From Jilunia laotingensis (GTDB lineage: Bacteria; Bacteroidota; Bacteroidia; Bacteroidales; Bacteroidaceae): DNA of 64,000 bases. This document shows, piece after piece, positions 26,913-38,862 of this stretch. A program made the translations under genes and the position numbers. The DNA lies in the NCBI RefSeq assembly GCF_014385165.1, contig NZ_JACRTF010000001.1:1984001-2048000 (forward strand), in the 5' to 3' direction. Under the pieces are notes generated by a model that was not told the origin of the DNA, did not search any database, and saw nothing but the letters and a program-made list of their open reading frames with translations. The first letter of the stretch is position 1; each line of letters begins with the position of its first letter.

Positions 26913-27008
26913 AGTTGAAAGTTGATAATTGAAAGTTGAAAGTGTATTCACTTTCTTCTTCCGGTTATCAATCTTCAACTTTCAACTTTCAACTTTTAAT
27001 TTTCAACT
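26913..27008 (+). repeat. Imperfect inverted repeat of TTGAAAGTTGAAAG units between rpoB and rpoC
   Basis: The left arm (about 26913-26944) carries TTGAAAGTTGATAATTGAAA and then GTTGAAAG. The right arm (about 26967-27008) carries the complementary TCAACTTTCAACTTTCAAC series and ends TTTTCAACT. The arms can fold into a long A/T-rich stem. The right arm alone is a short tandem repeat of the 7-mer TTTCAAC. Confidence 0.8.
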
Positions 27009-27018
27009 ATATTATAGT

Positions 27019-30000
27019 ATGGCTTTTAGAAAAGATAATAAGACGAAGAGCAATTTCTCGAAAATCTCTATCGGTTTGGCTTCTCCCGAAGAAATCTTAG
27101 AGAATTCGAGTGGTGAAGTTTTAAAGCCTGAAACCATTAACTACCGTACGTACAAGCCCGAGCGTGATGGCTTGTTCTGTGAACGTATCTTTGGACCTAT
27201 CAAAGATTATGAGTGCCATTGCGGTAAATATAAACGTATCCGTTATAAAGGTATCGTCTGTGACCGTTGTGGTGTGGAAGTTACTGAAAAGAAAGTACGT
27301 CGCGAACGTATGGGACACATCCAGTTAGTTGTGCCGGTGGCGCATATCTGGTACTTCCGTTCGCTTCCCAATAAAATCGGTTATTTGCTGGGATTGCCTA
27401 CAAAGAAACTGGATTCTATTATTTATTATGAACGTTATGTTGTTATTCAGCCCGGTGTAAAGGCTGAGGACGGTGTAGCTGAATTTGATCTGCTTTCTGA
27501 AGAGGAATATTTGGATATACTGGATACTCTTCCGAAGGAAAATCAGTATTTAGAAGATTCGGATCCGAATAAATTCATTGCAAAGATGGGTGCAGAGGCC
27601 ATTTATGACCTTTTGTCGCGTCTTGATTTGGATGCTTTATCATACGACTTACGTCATCGTGCAGGAAACGACGCATCTCAACAACGCAAGAATGAAGCTT
27701 TAAAGCGTCTTCAAGTGGTGGAATCATTCCGTGCTTCGCGAGGACGTAATAAGCCGGAATGGATGATTGTACGGATTGTACCGGTTATTCCTCCCGAACT
27801 TCGTCCGTTGGTTCCATTGGATGGTGGTCGTTTTGCGACATCTGACTTGAATGACTTGTATCGTCGTGTGATTATTCGTAACAATCGTTTAAAACGTCTG
27901 ATTGAGATCAAAGCTCCGGAAGTGATCTTGCGTAATGAAAAACGTATGCTTCAGGAATCAGTAGACTCATTGTTTGATAACTCTCGCAAATCGAGTGCTG
28001 TAAAAACTGATGCTAACCGTCCGTTGAAATCACTGTCGGATAGTTTAAAGGGTAAGCAGGGCCGTTTTCGTCAGAATTTGCTTGGTAAACGTGTTGACTA
28101 CTCTGCACGTTCGGTTATCGTTGTTGGTCCTGAGTTACGTATGGGTGAGTGCGGTATTCCTAAATTAATGGCTGCCGAACTTTATAAGCCGTTTATTATC
28201 CGTAAACTGATTGAACGCGGTATTGTAAAGACTGTAAAATCAGCAAAGAAGATCGTTGACCGCAAAGAGCCGGTAATCTGGGACATTCTTGAGCATGTAA
28301 TGAAAGGACATCCTGTATTGTTGAATCGTGCCCCGACACTTCACCGACTCGGTATTCAAGCATTCCAGCCGAAGATGATTGAAGGTAAGGCTATTCAGCT
28401 GCATCCGCTTGCTTGTACAGCGTTCAATGCCGACTTTGACGGTGACCAGATGGCTGTCCATTTGCCTTTGAGCAATGAAGCTATTCTTGAAGCACAAATG
28501 TTGATGCTTCAATCACATAATATTTTGAATCCGGCTAATGGTGCCCCAATTACCGTACCTGCACAGGACATGGTTCTTGGATTATATTACATTACTAAAT
28601 TACGTTCGGGTGCTAAAGGTGAAGGATTGACATTCTATGGACCGGAAGAAGCATTGATTGCTTACAATGAAGGTAGAGTGGATATCCATGCTCCAGTCAA
28701 AGTAATTGTGAAAGATGTAGATGAAAATGGCAATATTATAGATGTTATGCGTGAGACATCTGTCGGACGTGTAATTGTAAATGAAATTGTGCCGCCTGAA
28801 GCTGGTTATATCAATACGATTATTTCAAAGAAATCGCTTCGAGACATCATTAGTAATGTAATTAAGGTATGTGGTGTAGCTAAAGCTGCCGATTTCCTTG
28901 ACGGTATCAAAAATTTGGGTTATGAGATGGCTTTTAAAGGTGGATTGTCATTCAACTTAGGCGATATCATCATTCCGAAGGAGAAAGAAGCGCTTGTTCA
29001 AAAAGGTTACGATGAAGTAGAGCAAGTGATCAATAATTATAACATGGGTTTCATCACCAATAACGAACGTTACAATCAGGTAATTGATATTTGGACACAT
29101 GTGAACTCTGAATTGTCGAATATTCTGATGAAGACAATTTCTTCCGATGATCAGGGTTTCAACTCTGTATACATGATGCTTGATTCTGGTGCCCGTGGTT
29201 CTAAAGAGCAGATTCGTCAGTTGTCAGGTATGCGTGGTTTGATGGCTAAGCCCCAAAAAGCTGGTGCTGAGGGTGGTCAGATCATTGAAAACCCGATTCT
29301 GTCTAACTTTAAAGAGGGACTGTCGGTATTGGAGTATTTTATCTCTACCCATGGTGCCCGTAAAGGTTTGGCGGATACCGCTTTGAAGACTGCCGACGCA
29401 GGATATCTGACTCGTCGTCTGGTAGATGTGTCGCATGATGTCATTATAAATGAAGAAGATTGTGGTACGCTTCGTGGGCTGGTTTGTACAGACTTGAAGA
29501 ATAACGATGAAGTGATTGCTACATTATATGAACGTATCTTGGGCCGCGTATCTGTACATGATATCATTCATCCGCAAACAGGTGAGTTATTGGTAGCCGG
29601 TGGAGATGAAATAACGGAAGACATCGCTAAGAAGATTCAAGAATCTCCGATCGAAAGTGTTGAAATCCGTTCGGTATTGACTTGTGAATCCAAGAAAGGG
29701 GTTTGTGCTAAATGTTATGGACGAAACTTGGCTACAGGCCGTATGGTTCAGCGAGGTGAAGCTGTAGGTGTAATTGCCGCCCAGTCTATCGGTGAGCCGG
29801 GTACACAGTTGACGCTGCGTACATTCCATGCCGGTGGTACTGCTGCTAATATTGCTGCTAATGCGAGTATTATTGCTAAGAATAATGCCCGGCTTGAATT
29901 TGATGAGCTTCGTACAGTTGATATCGTAGATGAAACAGGTGAATCTGCAAAAGTAGTGGTAGGTCGTTTGGCTGAGGTCCGTTTTGTGGATGTAAATACG

Positions 30001-31302
30001 AACATTGTTTTGTCTACTCATAACGTACCTTACGGTTCTACATTGTATGTTTCTGATGGCGAAGTGGTTGAAAAAGGTAAGCTTATTGCTAAGTGGGATC
30101 CATTCAATGCTGTTATCATTACGGAAGCTACAGGTAAGATCGAATTTGAGAATGTTATTGAGAATGTCACTTACAAAGTTGAATCGGATGAAGCAACCGG
30201 ACTTCGTGAAATCATCATTATCGAATCTAAGGATAAGACAAAAGTTCCTTCTGTTCATATCGTTACTGAAGATGGTGATTTGATCCGTACTTATAACTTA
30301 CCTGTAGGTGGACACGTTATCATTGAAAATAACCAGAAGGTGAAAGCTGGTGAAGTAATTGTTAAAATCCCACGTGCCGTAGGTAAGGCTGGTGATATCA
30401 CCGGTGGTCTTCCTCGTGTTACTGAGCTGTTTGAAGCACGTAATCCGTCGAATCCGGCTATTGTATCTGAAATTGATGGTGAAGTCACTATGGGTAAGAT
30501 CAAACGTGGTAATCGTGAGATCATTGTTACTTCTAAAACAGGTGAGGTTAAGAAATATTTGGTAGCTTTGTCTAAACAGATTCTGGTACAGGAGAATGAC
30601 TATGTTCGTGCTGGTACTCCATTGTCTGATGGTGCCATTACGCCTGCCGATATTCTCGCTATTAAAGGTCCTACGGCAGTTCAGGAATATATTGTGAACG
30701 AGGTTCAAGATGTATACCGCTTGCAAGGTGTGAAGATCAACGATAAGCATTTTGAAATTATAGTTCGTCAGATGATGCGTAAAGTAGAAATAGACGAACC
30801 TGGTGATACTCGCTTCCTCGAACAACAGGTGGTTGATAAAATCGAGTTTATGGAAGAGAATGATCGTATCTGGGGCAAAAAAGTTGTTGTTGATGCTGGT
30901 GATTCTCAGAATCTGCAACCGGGACAGATTGTAACTGCGCGTAAATTGCGTGACGAGAATAGTATGTTGAAACGTCGTGACCTTAAACCGGTTGAAGTTC
31001 GTGATGCTGTTCCTGCAACGTCTACTCAGATTCTTCAAGGTATTACCCGTGCTGCTCTGCAAACTTCAAGTTTCATGTCTGCTGCTTCCTTCCAGGAAAC
31101 GACGAAGGTATTGAATGAGGCTGCTATTAATGGTAAGATTGATAAGTTAGAGGGTATGAAGGAGAACGTTATTTGCGGTCATTTGATTCCTGCTGGTACA
31201 GGTCAGCGTGAATTTGATAAAATTATCGTAGGTTCAAAGGAAGAGTACGACCGTATTCTTGCTAACAAAAAAACCGTACTTGATTATAACGAAGTAGAAT
31301 AA
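27019..31302 (+). CDS. rpoC: DNA-directed RNA polymerase subunit beta'
   Basis: A 1427-residue catalytic subunit. The N-terminal zinc site is at about residues 64-82 (CHCGKY...CDRCGVEVT). The active-site Mg motif [12 protein letters not shown] lies near residue 470. The second zinc site [15 protein letters not shown] is near residue 888, followed by the trigger-loop/bridge region and [16 protein letters not shown]. The open frame extends 30 codons upstream, but that part is only the translated inverted repeat ([12 protein letters not shown]), so the start is the ATG at 27019 ([10 protein letters not shown]). A terminator follows the stop. Confidence 0.97.
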   Translation: MAFRKDNKTKSNFSKISIGLASPEEILENSSGEVLKPETINYRTYKPERDGLFCERIFGPIKDYECHCGKYKRIRYKGIVCDRCGVEVTEKKVRRERMGHIQLVVPVAHIWYFRSLPNKIGYLLGLPTKKLDSIIYYERYVVIQPGVKAEDGVAEFDLLSEEEYLDILDTLPKENQYLEDSDPNKFIAKMGAEAIYDLLSRLDLDALSYDLRHRAGNDASQQRKNEALKRLQVVESFRASRGRNKPEWMIVRIVPVIPPELRPLVPLDGGRFATSDLNDLYRRVIIRNNRLKRLIEIKAPEVILRNEKRMLQESVDSLFDNSRKSSAVKTDANRPLKSLSDSLKGKQGRFRQNLLGKRVDYSARSVIVVGPELRMGECGIPKLMAAELYKPFIIRKLIERGIVKTVKSAKKIVDRKEPVIWDILEHVMKGHPVLLNRAPTLHRLGIQAFQPKMIEGKAIQLHPLACTAFNADFDGDQMAVHLPLSNEAILEAQMLMLQSHNILNPANGAPITVPAQDMVLGLYYITKLRSGAKGEGLTFYGPEEALIAYNEGRVDIHAPVKVIVKDVDENGNIIDVMRETSVGRVIVNEIVPPEAGYINTIISKKSLRDIISNVIKVCGVAKAADFLDGIKNLGYEMAFKGGLSFNLGDIIIPKEKEALVQKGYDEVEQVINNYNMGFITNNERYNQVIDIWTHVNSELSNILMKTISSDDQGFNSVYMMLDSGARGSKEQIRQLSGMRGLMAKPQKAGAEGGQIIENPILSNFKEGLSVLEYFISTHGARKGLADTALKTADAGYLTRRLVDVSHDVIINEEDCGTLRGLVCTDLKNNDEVIATLYERILGRVSVHDIIHPQTGELLVAGGDEITEDIAKKIQESPIESVEIRSVLTCESKKGVCAKCYGRNLATGRMVQRGEAVGVIAAQSIGEPGTQLTLRTFHAGGTAANIAANASIIAKNNARLEFDELRTVDIVDETGESAKVVVGRLAEVRFVDVNTNIVLSTHNVPYGSTLYVSDGEVVEKGKLIAKWDPFNAVIITEATGKIEFENVIENVTYKVESDEATGLREIIIIESKDKTKVPSVHIVTEDGDLIRTYNLPVGGHVIIENNQKVKAGEVIVKIPRAVGKAGDITGGLPRVTELFEARNPSNPAIVSEIDGEVTMGKIKRGNREIIVTSKTGEVKKYLVALSKQILVQENDYVRAGTPLSDGAITPADILAIKGPTAVQEYIVNEVQDVYRLQGVKINDKHFEIIVRQMMRKVEIDEPGDTRFLEQQVVDKIEFMEENDRIWGKKVVVDAGDSQNLQPGQIVTARKLRDENSMLKRRDLKPVEVRDAVPATSTQILQGITRAALQTSSFMSAASFQETTKVLNEAAINGKIDKLEGMKENVICGHLIPAGTGQREFDKIIVGSKEEYDRILANKKTVLDYNEVE

Positions 31303-31328
31303 TACAATCCAACTGACTATAATTAGAG

Positions 31329-31363
31329 AGGAGCAATTACCTTTATGGTGATTGCTCCTTTTT
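31329..31363 (+). terminator. Terminator after rpoC
   Basis: A 13-bp stem (AGGAGCAATTACC with GGTGATTGCTCCT, one G-T pair), a 5-nt loop and TTTTT. It closes the secE-rpoC transcription unit. Confidence 0.85.
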
Positions 31364-31501
31364 ATAAGAAATCTGCGGTTATGAGTTACGGTATCAGATA
31401 GCTGCAACTTTGAGCAAATATTTAAGTGGTTAGGGTTTATTCAGTTGGATGGTTATAAATGAAATATGAGCATTCTATAATTTAATAAAATAAGTACTAT
31501 T

Positions 31502-31822
31502 ATGGAAAATCAAAATCCAAACAATCAGTTACAGATAGAACTGAAAGAAGAAGTCGCACAAGGGACTTACGCTAATTTGGCTATTATTACTCATTCAAGT
31601 TCGGAATTTATTCTCGATTTTGTACGTGTAATGCCAGGGGTACCTAAAGCTAGTGTTCAATCACGCATAGTGCTTGCTCCTGAACATGCAAAACGTTTGT
31701 TACGCGCTTTACAGGAAAATATAGCTAAATATGAACGTGTATTTGGTGAAATACGTATGCCGGGTGAAGTCAAAGGTGACATGTTTATTCCACCAATTTC
31801 AGATTTTAAAGGAGAAGCATAA
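31502..31822 (+). CDS. DUF3467 family small protein
   Basis: A 106-residue soluble protein (MENQNPNNQLQIELKEEVAQG, then YANLAIITHSSSEFILDFVRVMPG and LAPEHAKRLLRALQENI). The pattern matches the DUF3467 family common in Bacteroidetes; its function is not known. It has its own terminator and lies alone between rpoC and rpsL, a position that may link it to gene expression or protein quality control, which is inference. No signal peptide or membrane span is visible. Confidence 0.85.
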   Translation: MENQNPNNQLQIELKEEVAQGTYANLAIITHSSSEFILDFVRVMPGVPKASVQSRIVLAPEHAKRLLRALQENIAKYERVFGEIRMPGEVKGDMFIPPISDFKGEA

Positions 31823-31849
31823 CACAATCGATAAGCATTGATTATAAAA

Positions 31850-31901
31850 GGCTGGTCTTTGGTTTTTGAATTATAAATCTAAAACCAAGGACCGGTCTTT
31901 T
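31850..31901 (+). terminator. Terminator after the DUF3467 gene
   Basis: A 17-bp stem with a few G-U pairs (GGCTGGTCTTTGGTTTT with AAAACCAAGGACCGGTC), a 14-nt loop and TTTTATATT after it. Confidence 0.82.
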
Positions 31902-32040
31902 ATATTAGGTATTTTCTATGGTTTATCAAACATGTGGATGAGAGTTCATATGTTGTGACAAATATGATTCGTCATTTCTTTTGTTTGATGCCAGTAAGCT
32001 GGTTATGAATGAGTTTTTTCTAAAAATATTGCTGTAAGCC

Positions 32041-32071
32041 ATTGTTCGTTCAAATATTATTCGTATTTTTG
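32041..32071 (+). promoter_or_regulatory. Promoter of the rpsL-rpsG-fusA/S10 cluster
   Basis: ATTG at 32041-32044 and TATTTTTG at 32064-32071 are 19 bp apart. The -7 box is an exact TAnnTTTG and the -33 box has one mismatch. It lies 65 bp before the rpsL ATG. Confidence 0.72.
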
Positions 32072-32136
32072 CAGCCCGAAATGTATAGTTACGAAATAAA
32101 TAGAATAATAATATAAATTAAAAAAACAATTTTAAC

Positions 32137-32547
32137 ATGCCTACAATTCAGCAATTAGTAAGAAAAGGACGCGAAGTGCTGGTGGAGAAAAGTAAATCTC
32201 CGGCCTTGGACTCATGTCCTCAAAGACGTGGCGTTTGCGTAAGAGTGTACACAACCACTCCGAAAAAACCGAACTCTGCAATGCGTAAAGTTGCCCGTGT
32301 ACGTTTGACTAACCAAAAAGAAGTCAATTCGTATATTCCGGGAGAAGGACATAACTTGCAGGAACACTCAATCGTATTGGTACGTGGCGGTCGTGTGAAA
32401 GACCTTCCGGGTGTTCGTTATCATATCGTTCGGGGGACACTTGATACGGCAGGTGTAGCTGGACGTACTCAAAGACGCTCTAAATATGGTGCAAAACGTC
32501 CGAAACCAGGACAGGCAGCAGCTCCTGCAAAAGGAAAGAAAAAATAA
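32137..32547 (+). CDS. rpsL: 30S ribosomal protein uS12
   Basis: A 136-residue decoding-centre protein. The two streptomycin-related lysines are wild type ([11 protein letters not shown] and [12 protein letters not shown]). It carries a Lys/Ala/Pro-rich C-terminal tail. It is the first gene after a well-formed promoter and leads the long ribosomal protein cluster. Confidence 0.97.
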   Translation: MPTIQQLVRKGREVLVEKSKSPALDSCPQRRGVCVRVYTTTPKKPNSAMRKVARVRLTNQKEVNSYIPGEGHNLQEHSIVLVRGGRVKDLPGVRYHIVRGTLDTAGVAGRTQRRSKYGAKRPKPGQAAAPAKGKKK

Positions 32548-32684
32548 AACATAGTATTTAGTAGTAATAACTTTCGTTTTAGTTTGTTGGAATAAGCTAT
32601 AAAGGTTGAGTAAATTTTTCGGAGGGAAAATTGAAGACGTCAAGAAATAGACAGCCAAGAACAAAAACATTATTTTTCAAACAA

Positions 32685-33161
32685 ATGAGAAAAGCAAAAC
32701 CAAAAAAACGCGTAATCCTGCCGGATCCCGTGTTCAATGACCAAAAGGTTTCAAAATTCGTAAATCATCTGATGTATGATGGAAAGAAGAATACATCTTA
32801 CGAAATCTTTTACGCAGCTTTAGAAACAGTTAAAGCTAAACTTCCTAATGAAGAGAAATCCGCTCTTGAAATATGGAAAAAAGCATTGGATAATGTAACT
32901 CCACAAGTTGAAGTAAAATCACGTCGTGTGGGGGGAGCAACTTTCCAAGTACCTACAGAAATCCGTCCGGATCGTAAAGAGTCAATTTCTATGAAGAATC
33001 TTATTCTTTACGCCCGTAAGAGAGGTGGTAAATCCATGGCTGATAAGTTGGCCGCTGAAATTATGGATGCATTCAATGAACAGGGAGGTGCATATAAACG
33101 TAAAGAAGATATGCATAGAATGGCAGAAGCTAACCGTGCATTTGCTCATTTCAGATTCTAA
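32685..33161 (+). CDS. rpsG: 30S ribosomal protein uS7
   Basis: A 158-residue protein ([19 protein letters not shown]...) that nucleates assembly of the 30S head. The ATG at 32685 gives the usual length. A TTG at 32631 in the same frame would add 18 residues and is preceded by GGAGG at the right distance, which is odd. I treat the ATG as the true start because the normal S7 sequence begins there. Confidence 0.95.
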   Translation: MRKAKPKKRVILPDPVFNDQKVSKFVNHLMYDGKKNTSYEIFYAALETVKAKLPNEEKSALEIWKKALDNVTPQVEVKSRRVGGATFQVPTEIRPDRKESISMKNLILYARKRGGKSMADKLAAEIMDAFNEQGGAYKRKEDMHRMAEANRAFAHFRF

Positions 33162-33214
33162 TACTATTAAGAATAACCTATTAGATTAAAAACTTAAAGT
33201 AAAAGAATAAGAAA

Positions 33215-35332
33215 ATGGCTAAACAAGATTTACATTTAACCCGCAATATCGGTATCATGGCTCACATTGATGCCGGAAAAACAACTACTTCCGAACGTAT
33301 CCTATTTTACACCGGATTAACTCATAAAATAGGTGAGGTGCATGATGGTGCTGCTACAATGGACTGGATGGAACAGGAGCAGGAACGTGGTATTACTATT
33401 ACTTCTGCTGCTACTACAACTCGTTGGAAGTATGGTAATGAAACTTATAAAATTAACTTGATTGACACTCCGGGACACGTTGACTTTACTGCCGAAGTGG
33501 AACGTTCACTTCGTGTGCTTGATGGCGCAGTCGCAGCTTATTGTGCTGTAGGTGGTGTTGAGCCACAGTCGGAAACGGTATGGCGCCAAGCTGACAAATA
33601 TAACGTGCCGCGTATTGCATATGTGAACAAAATGGACCGTTCAGGTGCTGACTTCTTTGAAGTAGTGCGTCAAATGAAGGCTGTTTTGGGTGCTAATCCT
33701 TGTCCGGTTGTTATCCCTATCGGTGCCGAAGAAACTTTCAAAGGTTTGGTAGATTTAGTTAAAATGAAAGCGATCTACTGGCATGATGAAACCATGGGAG
33801 CCGACTATACAACTGAAGAGATCCCTGCAAATTTGGTTGATGAAGCTAATGAGTGGAGAGATAAGATGTTGGAAAAAGTAGCTGAATTTGATGATGCTTT
33901 GATGGAGAAATATTTTGATGATCCTTCTACTATCACTGAAGAAGAGATTCTGAGAGCTCTCCGTAATGCTACTGTTAAGATGGCTATAGTTCCGATGCTT
34001 TGTGGCTCTTCATTTAAGAACAAAGGTGTACAGACGTTGCTTGATTATGTTTGTGCTTTCTTGCCTTCTCCTTTGGATGCGGAAAATGTGATCGGTACCA
34101 ATCCTAATACAGGTGCTGAGGAAGAACGTAAACCAAGTGATGACGATAAGACTTCGGCTTTGGCATTTAAGATTGCAACTGACCCGTATGTAGGCCGTTT
34201 GACTTTCTTCCGTGTATATTCGGGTAAGATTGAATCTGGTTCATATATTTATAACTCTCGCTCTGGTAAAAAAGAACGTGTTTCTCGTCTCTTCCAGATG
34301 CACTCAAATAAACAAAATCCGGTAGATGTAATTGGTGCTGGTGATATTGGTGCTGGTGTAGGTTTTAAAGATATACATACAGGAGATACGTTGTGTGATG
34401 AATCGGCACCTATTGTACTTGAATCTATGGACTTCCCGGAACCAGTAATCGGTATTGCTGTAGAGCCTAAGACTCAGAAAGATATGGATAAGCTGTCTAA
34501 CGGTTTGGCTAAATTGGCTGAAGAAGATCCGACGTTTACTGTTAAAACTGACGAGCAAACAGGCCAGACGGTTATTTCGGGTATGGGCGAGCTTCACTTA
34601 GATATTATTATTGACCGTCTTAAACGTGAGTTCAAAGTAGAGTGTAATCAAGGTAAACCTCAGGTTAACTACAAAGAGGCTATCACTAAGACAGTTAACT
34701 TGCGTGAAGTTTACAAAAAACAATCTGGTGGTCGTGGTAAATTTGCTGACATCATTGTGAACATCGGTCCGGTTGATGAGGATTTTAAAGAAGGCGGATT
34801 ACAGTTTGTTGATGAAGTAAAGGGAGGTAATATTCCCAAAGAATTTATCCCTGCTGTACAGAAAGGTTTTACAACAGCAATGAAAAATGGCGTTTTGGCC
34901 GGTTATCCTCTTGATTCACTGAAGGTGACTTTGGTTGATGGCTCGTTCCACCCGGTGGATTCTGACCAGTTGTCTTTTGAAATTTGTGCTATTCAGGCTT
35001 ATAGAAATGCTTGTGCTAAGGCGGGTCCTGTTTTAATGGAGCCTATCATGAAACTGGAAGTTGTAACTCCGGAAGAAAACATGGGTGATGTTATTGGTGA
35101 CTTGAATAAGCGCCGTGGGCAAGTTGAAGGAATGGAGTCGAGTCGTTCAGGTGCTCGTATTGTTAAGGCAATGGTACCGTTGGCAGAAATGTTCGGATAT
35201 GTGACTGCTTTACGTACTATTACTTCAGGACGTGCAACTTCTTCAATGGTTTACTCTCATCATGCTCAGGTCTCTAATTCTATTGCTAAGGCTGTATTAG
35301 AAGAAGTTAAGGGACGTGCTGATTTGATTTAA
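33215..35332 (+). CDS. fusA: Elongation factor G
   Basis: A 705-residue translocation GTPase with G1 [16 protein letters not shown]3 DTPGHVDF and G4 NKMDRSGAD, then domain II and the domain III/IV core including [10 protein letters not shown]. Its length and place after rpsG fit the housekeeping EF-G. tuf is not here, as is normal in Bacteroidetes. Confidence 0.97.
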   Translation: MAKQDLHLTRNIGIMAHIDAGKTTTSERILFYTGLTHKIGEVHDGAATMDWMEQEQERGITITSAATTTRWKYGNETYKINLIDTPGHVDFTAEVERSLRVLDGAVAAYCAVGGVEPQSETVWRQADKYNVPRIAYVNKMDRSGADFFEVVRQMKAVLGANPCPVVIPIGAEETFKGLVDLVKMKAIYWHDETMGADYTTEEIPANLVDEANEWRDKMLEKVAEFDDALMEKYFDDPSTITEEEILRALRNATVKMAIVPMLCGSSFKNKGVQTLLDYVCAFLPSPLDAENVIGTNPNTGAEEERKPSDDDKTSALAFKIATDPYVGRLTFFRVYSGKIESGSYIYNSRSGKKERVSRLFQMHSNKQNPVDVIGAGDIGAGVGFKDIHTGDTLCDESAPIVLESMDFPEPVIGIAVEPKTQKDMDKLSNGLAKLAEEDPTFTVKTDEQTGQTVISGMGELHLDIIIDRLKREFKVECNQGKPQVNYKEAITKTVNLREVYKKQSGGRGKFADIIVNIGPVDEDFKEGGLQFVDEVKGGNIPKEFIPAVQKGFTTAMKNGVLAGYPLDSLKVTLVDGSFHPVDSDQLSFEICAIQAYRNACAKAGPVLMEPIMKLEVVTPEENMGDVIGDLNKRRGQVEGMESSRSGARIVKAMVPLAEMFGYVTALRTITSGRATSSMVYSHHAQVSNSIAKAVLEEVKGRADLI

Positions 35333-35349
35333 CGAAAATATCTGAAGCT

Positions 35350-35377
35350 GCAGGCTAGCGAATGACTCTTAGCCTGC
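35350..35377 (+). other. Short hairpin between fusA and rpsJ
   Basis: An 8-bp perfect stem (GCAGGCTA with TAGCCTGC) with a 12-nt loop, not followed by a clear T-run. It could be a processing site, a leader element for the S10 block or a weak terminator. Confidence 0.45.
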
Positions 35378-35417
35378 CGCTTTATCCTATTTATATACTT
35401 ATTAATAACAAAAAACA

Positions 35418-35723
35418 ATGAGTCAGAAAATTAGAATTAAACTGAAATCTTATGACCACAACTTGGTTGACAAGTCAGCTGAGAAGATTGTGAGAACTGT
35501 GAAGGCTACCGGTGCTATTGTTAGTGGTCCGATACCCCTTCCAACGCACAAACGTATTTTTACTGTCAATCGCTCGACTTTCGTAAATAAAAAGTCTCGT
35601 GAGCAGTTTGAACTCTCATCTTATAAAAGATTGATCGATATCTATAGTTCAACAGCTAAGACGGTAGATGCTCTGATGAAGTTGGAGTTACCGAGTGGTG
35701 TAGAAGTGGAAATTAAAGTTTGA
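35418..35723 (+). CDS. rpsJ: 30S ribosomal protein uS10
   Basis: A 101-residue protein ([25 protein letters not shown]...; [17 protein letters not shown]). It is a 30S head protein that also serves as NusE in antitermination. It opens the S10 block, with rplC 18 bp downstream. Confidence 0.97.
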   Translation: MSQKIRIKLKSYDHNLVDKSAEKIVRTVKATGAIVSGPIPLPTHKRIFTVNRSTFVNKKSREQFELSSYKRLIDIYSSTAKTVDALMKLELPSGVEVEIKV

Positions 35724-35741
35724 TAATTAAAAATTAGTGAA

Positions 35742-36359
35742 ATGCCAGGATTATTAGGAAAAAAAATCGGAATGACATCCGTTTTCAGTGCCGATGGTAA
35801 GAATGTACCATGCACTGTTATCGAAGCAGGTCCTTGTGTTGTTACTCAGGTTAAGACTGTAGAGAAAGATGGCTATGCTGCTGTTCAGTTGGGTTTCCAG
35901 GACAAAAAGGAAAAACATACAACTAAGCCGTTGATGGGACATTTTAAAAGAGCTGGAGTAACACCGAAGAGACACTTGGCCGAGTTCAAAGAATTTGAAA
36001 ATGAGTTAAATCTGGGTGATACGGTTACCGTGGAGTTGTTTGATGGTACAGATTATGTTGATGTTGTCGGGACTTCCAAGGGTAAAGGTTTCCAGGGTGT
36101 TGTTAAAAGGCATGGCTTTGGCGGTGTAGGCCAGTCTACACATGGTCAGCACAACCGTGCTCGTAAGCCGGGTTCTATCGGTGCTTGTTCTTATCCTGCA
36201 AAAGTATTCAAAGGAATGCGTATGGGTGGACAAATGGGTGGTGAAAGAGTCACTGTTCAAAACTTACAGGTATTAAAAGTAATCGCGGAACATAACCTTC
36301 TTTTGATTAAAGGTTCTATCCCTGGTTGCAAAGGTTCAATCGTATTAATTGAGAAATAA
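35742..36359 (+). CDS. rplC: 50S ribosomal protein uL3
   Basis: A 205-residue protein ([20 protein letters not shown]...; [20 protein letters not shown]) that reaches toward the peptidyl transferase centre. Its TAA overlaps the rplD ATG by one base (TAATG), so the two are translationally coupled. Confidence 0.97.
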   Translation: MPGLLGKKIGMTSVFSADGKNVPCTVIEAGPCVVTQVKTVEKDGYAAVQLGFQDKKEKHTTKPLMGHFKRAGVTPKRHLAEFKEFENELNLGDTVTVELFDGTDYVDVVGTSKGKGFQGVVKRHGFGGVGQSTHGQHNRARKPGSIGACSYPAKVFKGMRMGGQMGGERVTVQNLQVLKVIAEHNLLLIKGSIPGCKGSIVLIEK

Positions 36360-36985
36360 TGGAAGTTAACGTATATAACATTAAAGGTGAAGACACTGGG
36401 AGAAAGGTTACGTTAAACGAATCTATCTTCGGAATTGAGCCCAACGACCATGCTATCTATTTGGACGTAAAGCAATTTATGGCTAATCAGCGTCAGGGTA
36501 CTCATAAATCAAAAGAAAGAAGTGAAATCAGTGGATCTACTCGTAAAATCGGTCGTCAGAAAGGTGGCGGTGGTGCGCGTCGTGGAGACATGAATTCTCC
36601 AGTACTTGTTGGTGGTGGACGTGTATTCGGTCCGAAGCCGAGAGACTACTACTTCAAGTTGAATAAAAAAGTTAAGACATTGGCTCGTAAGTCTGCTTTG
36701 TCTTATAAAGCTCAAAACAATGGGATTGTTGTAGTTGAGGACTTCACTTTTGAGGCTCCGAAGACAAAGGATTTCGTTGCAATGACAAAAAATCTTAAAG
36801 TTTCTGATAAAAAACTGCTTGTAATTTTACCAGAAGCAAATAAAAACGTATATTTGTCAGCTCGTAACATTGAGGGTGCTAATGTGCAGACTATCTCAGG
36901 ATTAAATACTTACAGAGTATTGAATGCTGGGGTTGTTGTGCTTACTGAAAACTCTTTGAAAGCTATTGACAATATCTTAATTTAA
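36359..36985 (+). CDS. rplD: 50S ribosomal protein uL4
   Basis: A 208-residue protein with a central loop ([20 protein letters not shown]) that lines the exit tunnel. In other bacteria L4 represses its own operon; no clear L4 leader is visible before rpsJ. Confidence 0.96.
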   Translation: MEVNVYNIKGEDTGRKVTLNESIFGIEPNDHAIYLDVKQFMANQRQGTHKSKERSEISGSTRKIGRQKGGGGARRGDMNSPVLVGGGRVFGPKPRDYYFKLNKKVKTLARKSALSYKAQNNGIVVVEDFTFEAPKTKDFVAMTKNLKVSDKKLLVILPEANKNVYLSARNIEGANVQTISGLNTYRVLNAGVVVLTENSLKAIDNILI

Positions 36986-37001
36986 AAAGGAGGCTTAAAT
37001 A

Positions 37002-37292
37002 ATGGGAATTATTATTAAACCGTTGGTGACAGAAAAAATGACTGCAATAACTGATAAGCTGAATCGTTTTGGCTTTGTTGTGCGTCCTGAAGCTAACAAA
37101 CTGGAAATTAAGAATGAAGTTGAAGCCCTTTATAATGTTACAGTGGTTGATGTGAATACGGCTAGATATGCCGGCAAGAATAAGAGCCGTTATACGAAGG
37201 CAGGTATCATCAATGGCCGTACAAACGCTTTCAAAAAAGCGATTGTAACATTGAAAGAAGGAGATACTATTGATTTTTATAGCAATATTTAA
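37002..37292 (+). CDS. rplW: 50S ribosomal protein uL23
   Basis: A 96-residue protein at the tunnel exit that docks trigger factor and SRP ([20 protein letters not shown]...). A strong Shine-Dalgarno AAAGGAGG (36986-36993) precedes the ATG by 8 bp, unusual for this genome. rplB follows after 5 bp. Confidence 0.96.
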   Translation: MGIIIKPLVTEKMTAITDKLNRFGFVVRPEANKLEIKNEVEALYNVTVVDVNTARYAGKNKSRYTKAGIINGRTNAFKKAIVTLKEGDTIDFYSNI

Positions 37293-37297
37293 TAAAA

Positions 37298-38122
37298 ATG
37301 GCAGTACGTAAATTTAAGCCCACAACACCGGGGCAAAGACATAAAATTATTGGTACTTTCGAAGAAATTACTGCATCAGTACCAGAAAAGTCTCTTGTAT
37401 ATGGTAAGAAATCATCAGGAGGTCGTAACAACGAAGGTAAGATGACCATGCGCTACATAGGTGGCGGCCATAGAAAGGTGATCAGAATTGTCGATTTCAA
37501 GAGAAATAAAGACGGTGTTCCAGCAGTTGTGAAAACTATAGAATACGATCCGAATCGTTCGGCTCGTATCGCTTTGTTGTTTTATGCTGATGGAGAAAAA
37601 AGATATATTATTGCTCCCAATGGATTGCAAGTTGGTGCGACTTTGATGTCAGGTGAAAATGCAGCGCCAGAGATTGGTAATGCACTTCCTCTTCAGAATA
37701 TTCCTGTCGGTACTGTGATTCATAATATTGAATTACGTCCGGGGCAGGGTGCTGCTTTGGTTCGTTCGGCTGGTAATTTTGCTCAGTTAACTTCAAGAGA
37801 GGGTAAATACTGTGTTATTAAATTGCCTTCAGGTGAAGTTAGACAGATACTTAGCACTTGTAAAGCTACTATCGGTAGTGTAGGTAATTCGGATCATGGA
37901 TTGGAAAGTTCAGGTAAAGCAGGACGTTCTCGTTGGTTAGGACGTCGTCCTCGTAACCGTGGTGTTGTGATGAACCCGGTTGATCATCCTATGGGTGGTG
38001 GTGAAGGACGTGCTTCCGGAGGACACCCAAGATCTCGTAAGGGATTGTATGCTAAGGGACTTAAGACTAGAGCTCCTAAGAAACAATCATCTAAGTATAT
38101 TATAGAGAGAAGAAAGAAGTAA
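37298..38122 (+). CDS. rplB: 50S ribosomal protein uL2
   Basis: A 274-residue protein ([17 protein letters not shown]...) with the conserved [17 protein letters not shown] segment. It is a key protein for subunit joining and the peptidyl transferase region. Confidence 0.97.
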   Translation: MAVRKFKPTTPGQRHKIIGTFEEITASVPEKSLVYGKKSSGGRNNEGKMTMRYIGGGHRKVIRIVDFKRNKDGVPAVVKTIEYDPNRSARIALLFYADGEKRYIIAPNGLQVGATLMSGENAAPEIGNALPLQNIPVGTVIHNIELRPGQGAALVRSAGNFAQLTSREGKYCVIKLPSGEVRQILSTCKATIGSVGNSDHGLESSGKAGRSRWLGRRPRNRGVVMNPVDHPMGGGEGRASGGHPRSRKGLYAKGLKTRAPKKQSSKYIIERRKK

Positions 38123-38142
38123 TCTGATTAATTGAGTAAACT

Positions 38143-38412
38143 ATGAGTCGTTCATTAAAAAAAGGTCCGTATATTAACGTTAAGCTTGAGAAGAAGATTC
38201 TTGCTATGAATGAATCAGGCAAGAAGGTTGTTGTTAAGACTTGGGCCAGAGCTTCAATGATTTCGCCTGATTTTGTAGGCCATACAGTTGCAGTTCATAA
38301 CGGAAATAAATTTATTCCTGTATACGTTACCGAAAATATGGTAGGTCACAAGTTGGGTGAATTTGCCCCAACTCGTACTTTCAGAGGACACGCTGGTAAT
38401 AAGAAAAAATAA
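38143..38412 (+). CDS. rpsS: 30S ribosomal protein uS19
   Basis: An 89-residue head protein ([19 protein letters not shown]...; [19 protein letters not shown]) that contacts S13 and the A site. It has normal length. Confidence 0.97.
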   Translation: MSRSLKKGPYINVKLEKKILAMNESGKKVVVKTWARASMISPDFVGHTVAVHNGNKFIPVYVTENMVGHKLGEFAPTRTFRGHAGNKKK

Positions 38413-38447
38413 CAGGATTTATCTGAAATAATAAAGTAATAAATATA

Positions 38448-38852
38448 ATGGGAGCAAGAAAAAAAATATCGGCTGATAAAAGAAAAGAAGCCCTTAAGAC
38501 CATGTATTTTGCTAAATTGCAAAATGTTCCTACTTCTCCTCGCAAAATGCGTCTCGTGGCTGACATGATTCGCGGGATGGAAGTGAACAGAGCACTTGGC
38601 GTTTTGAAGTTTTCTTCAAAAGAAGCTGCAGCAAGAGTGGAGAAATTACTACGCTCTGCGATAGCTAATTGGGAGCAGAAAAACGAACGTAAAGCTGAAA
38701 GCGGTGAATTATATGTAACTAAGATTTTTGTTGATGGTGGTGCTACGCTCAAAAGAATGAGACCGGCTCCGCAGGGTAGAGGTTACAGAATCCGTAAACG
38801 TTCAAATCACGTGACGTTGTTCGTTGATTCTAAAAGTAATAACGAAGATTAA
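38448..38852 (+). CDS. rplV: 50S ribosomal protein uL22
   Basis: A 134-residue protein ([16 protein letters not shown]...; [19 protein letters not shown]) with the long beta-hairpin ([19 protein letters not shown]) that lines the exit tunnel near the macrolide site. rpsC follows after 10 bp. Confidence 0.97.
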   Translation: MGARKKISADKRKEALKTMYFAKLQNVPTSPRKMRLVADMIRGMEVNRALGVLKFSSKEAAARVEKLLRSAIANWEQKNERKAESGELYVTKIFVDGGATLKRMRPAPQGRGYRIRKRSNHVTLFVDSKSNNED

Positions 38853-38862
38853 ATTAAGGTAG

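Larger units (their letters stand above)
31823..32136. other. Intergenic region before rpsL (314 bp)
   Basis: It holds the terminator of the DUF3467 gene and the rpsL promoter. Between them (about 31910-32035) I see no gene and no clear structure. Confidence 0.6.

Noticed and set aside
26929..27018. Upstream extension of rpoC by 30 codons
   Set aside because: The added residues only translate the intergenic inverted repeat; the conserved protein begins at 27019.
29587..31062. Long minus-strand open frames of 223 and 254 codons inside rpoC
   Set aside because: They are antisense to a fully conserved rpoC and their translations show no domain-like pattern.
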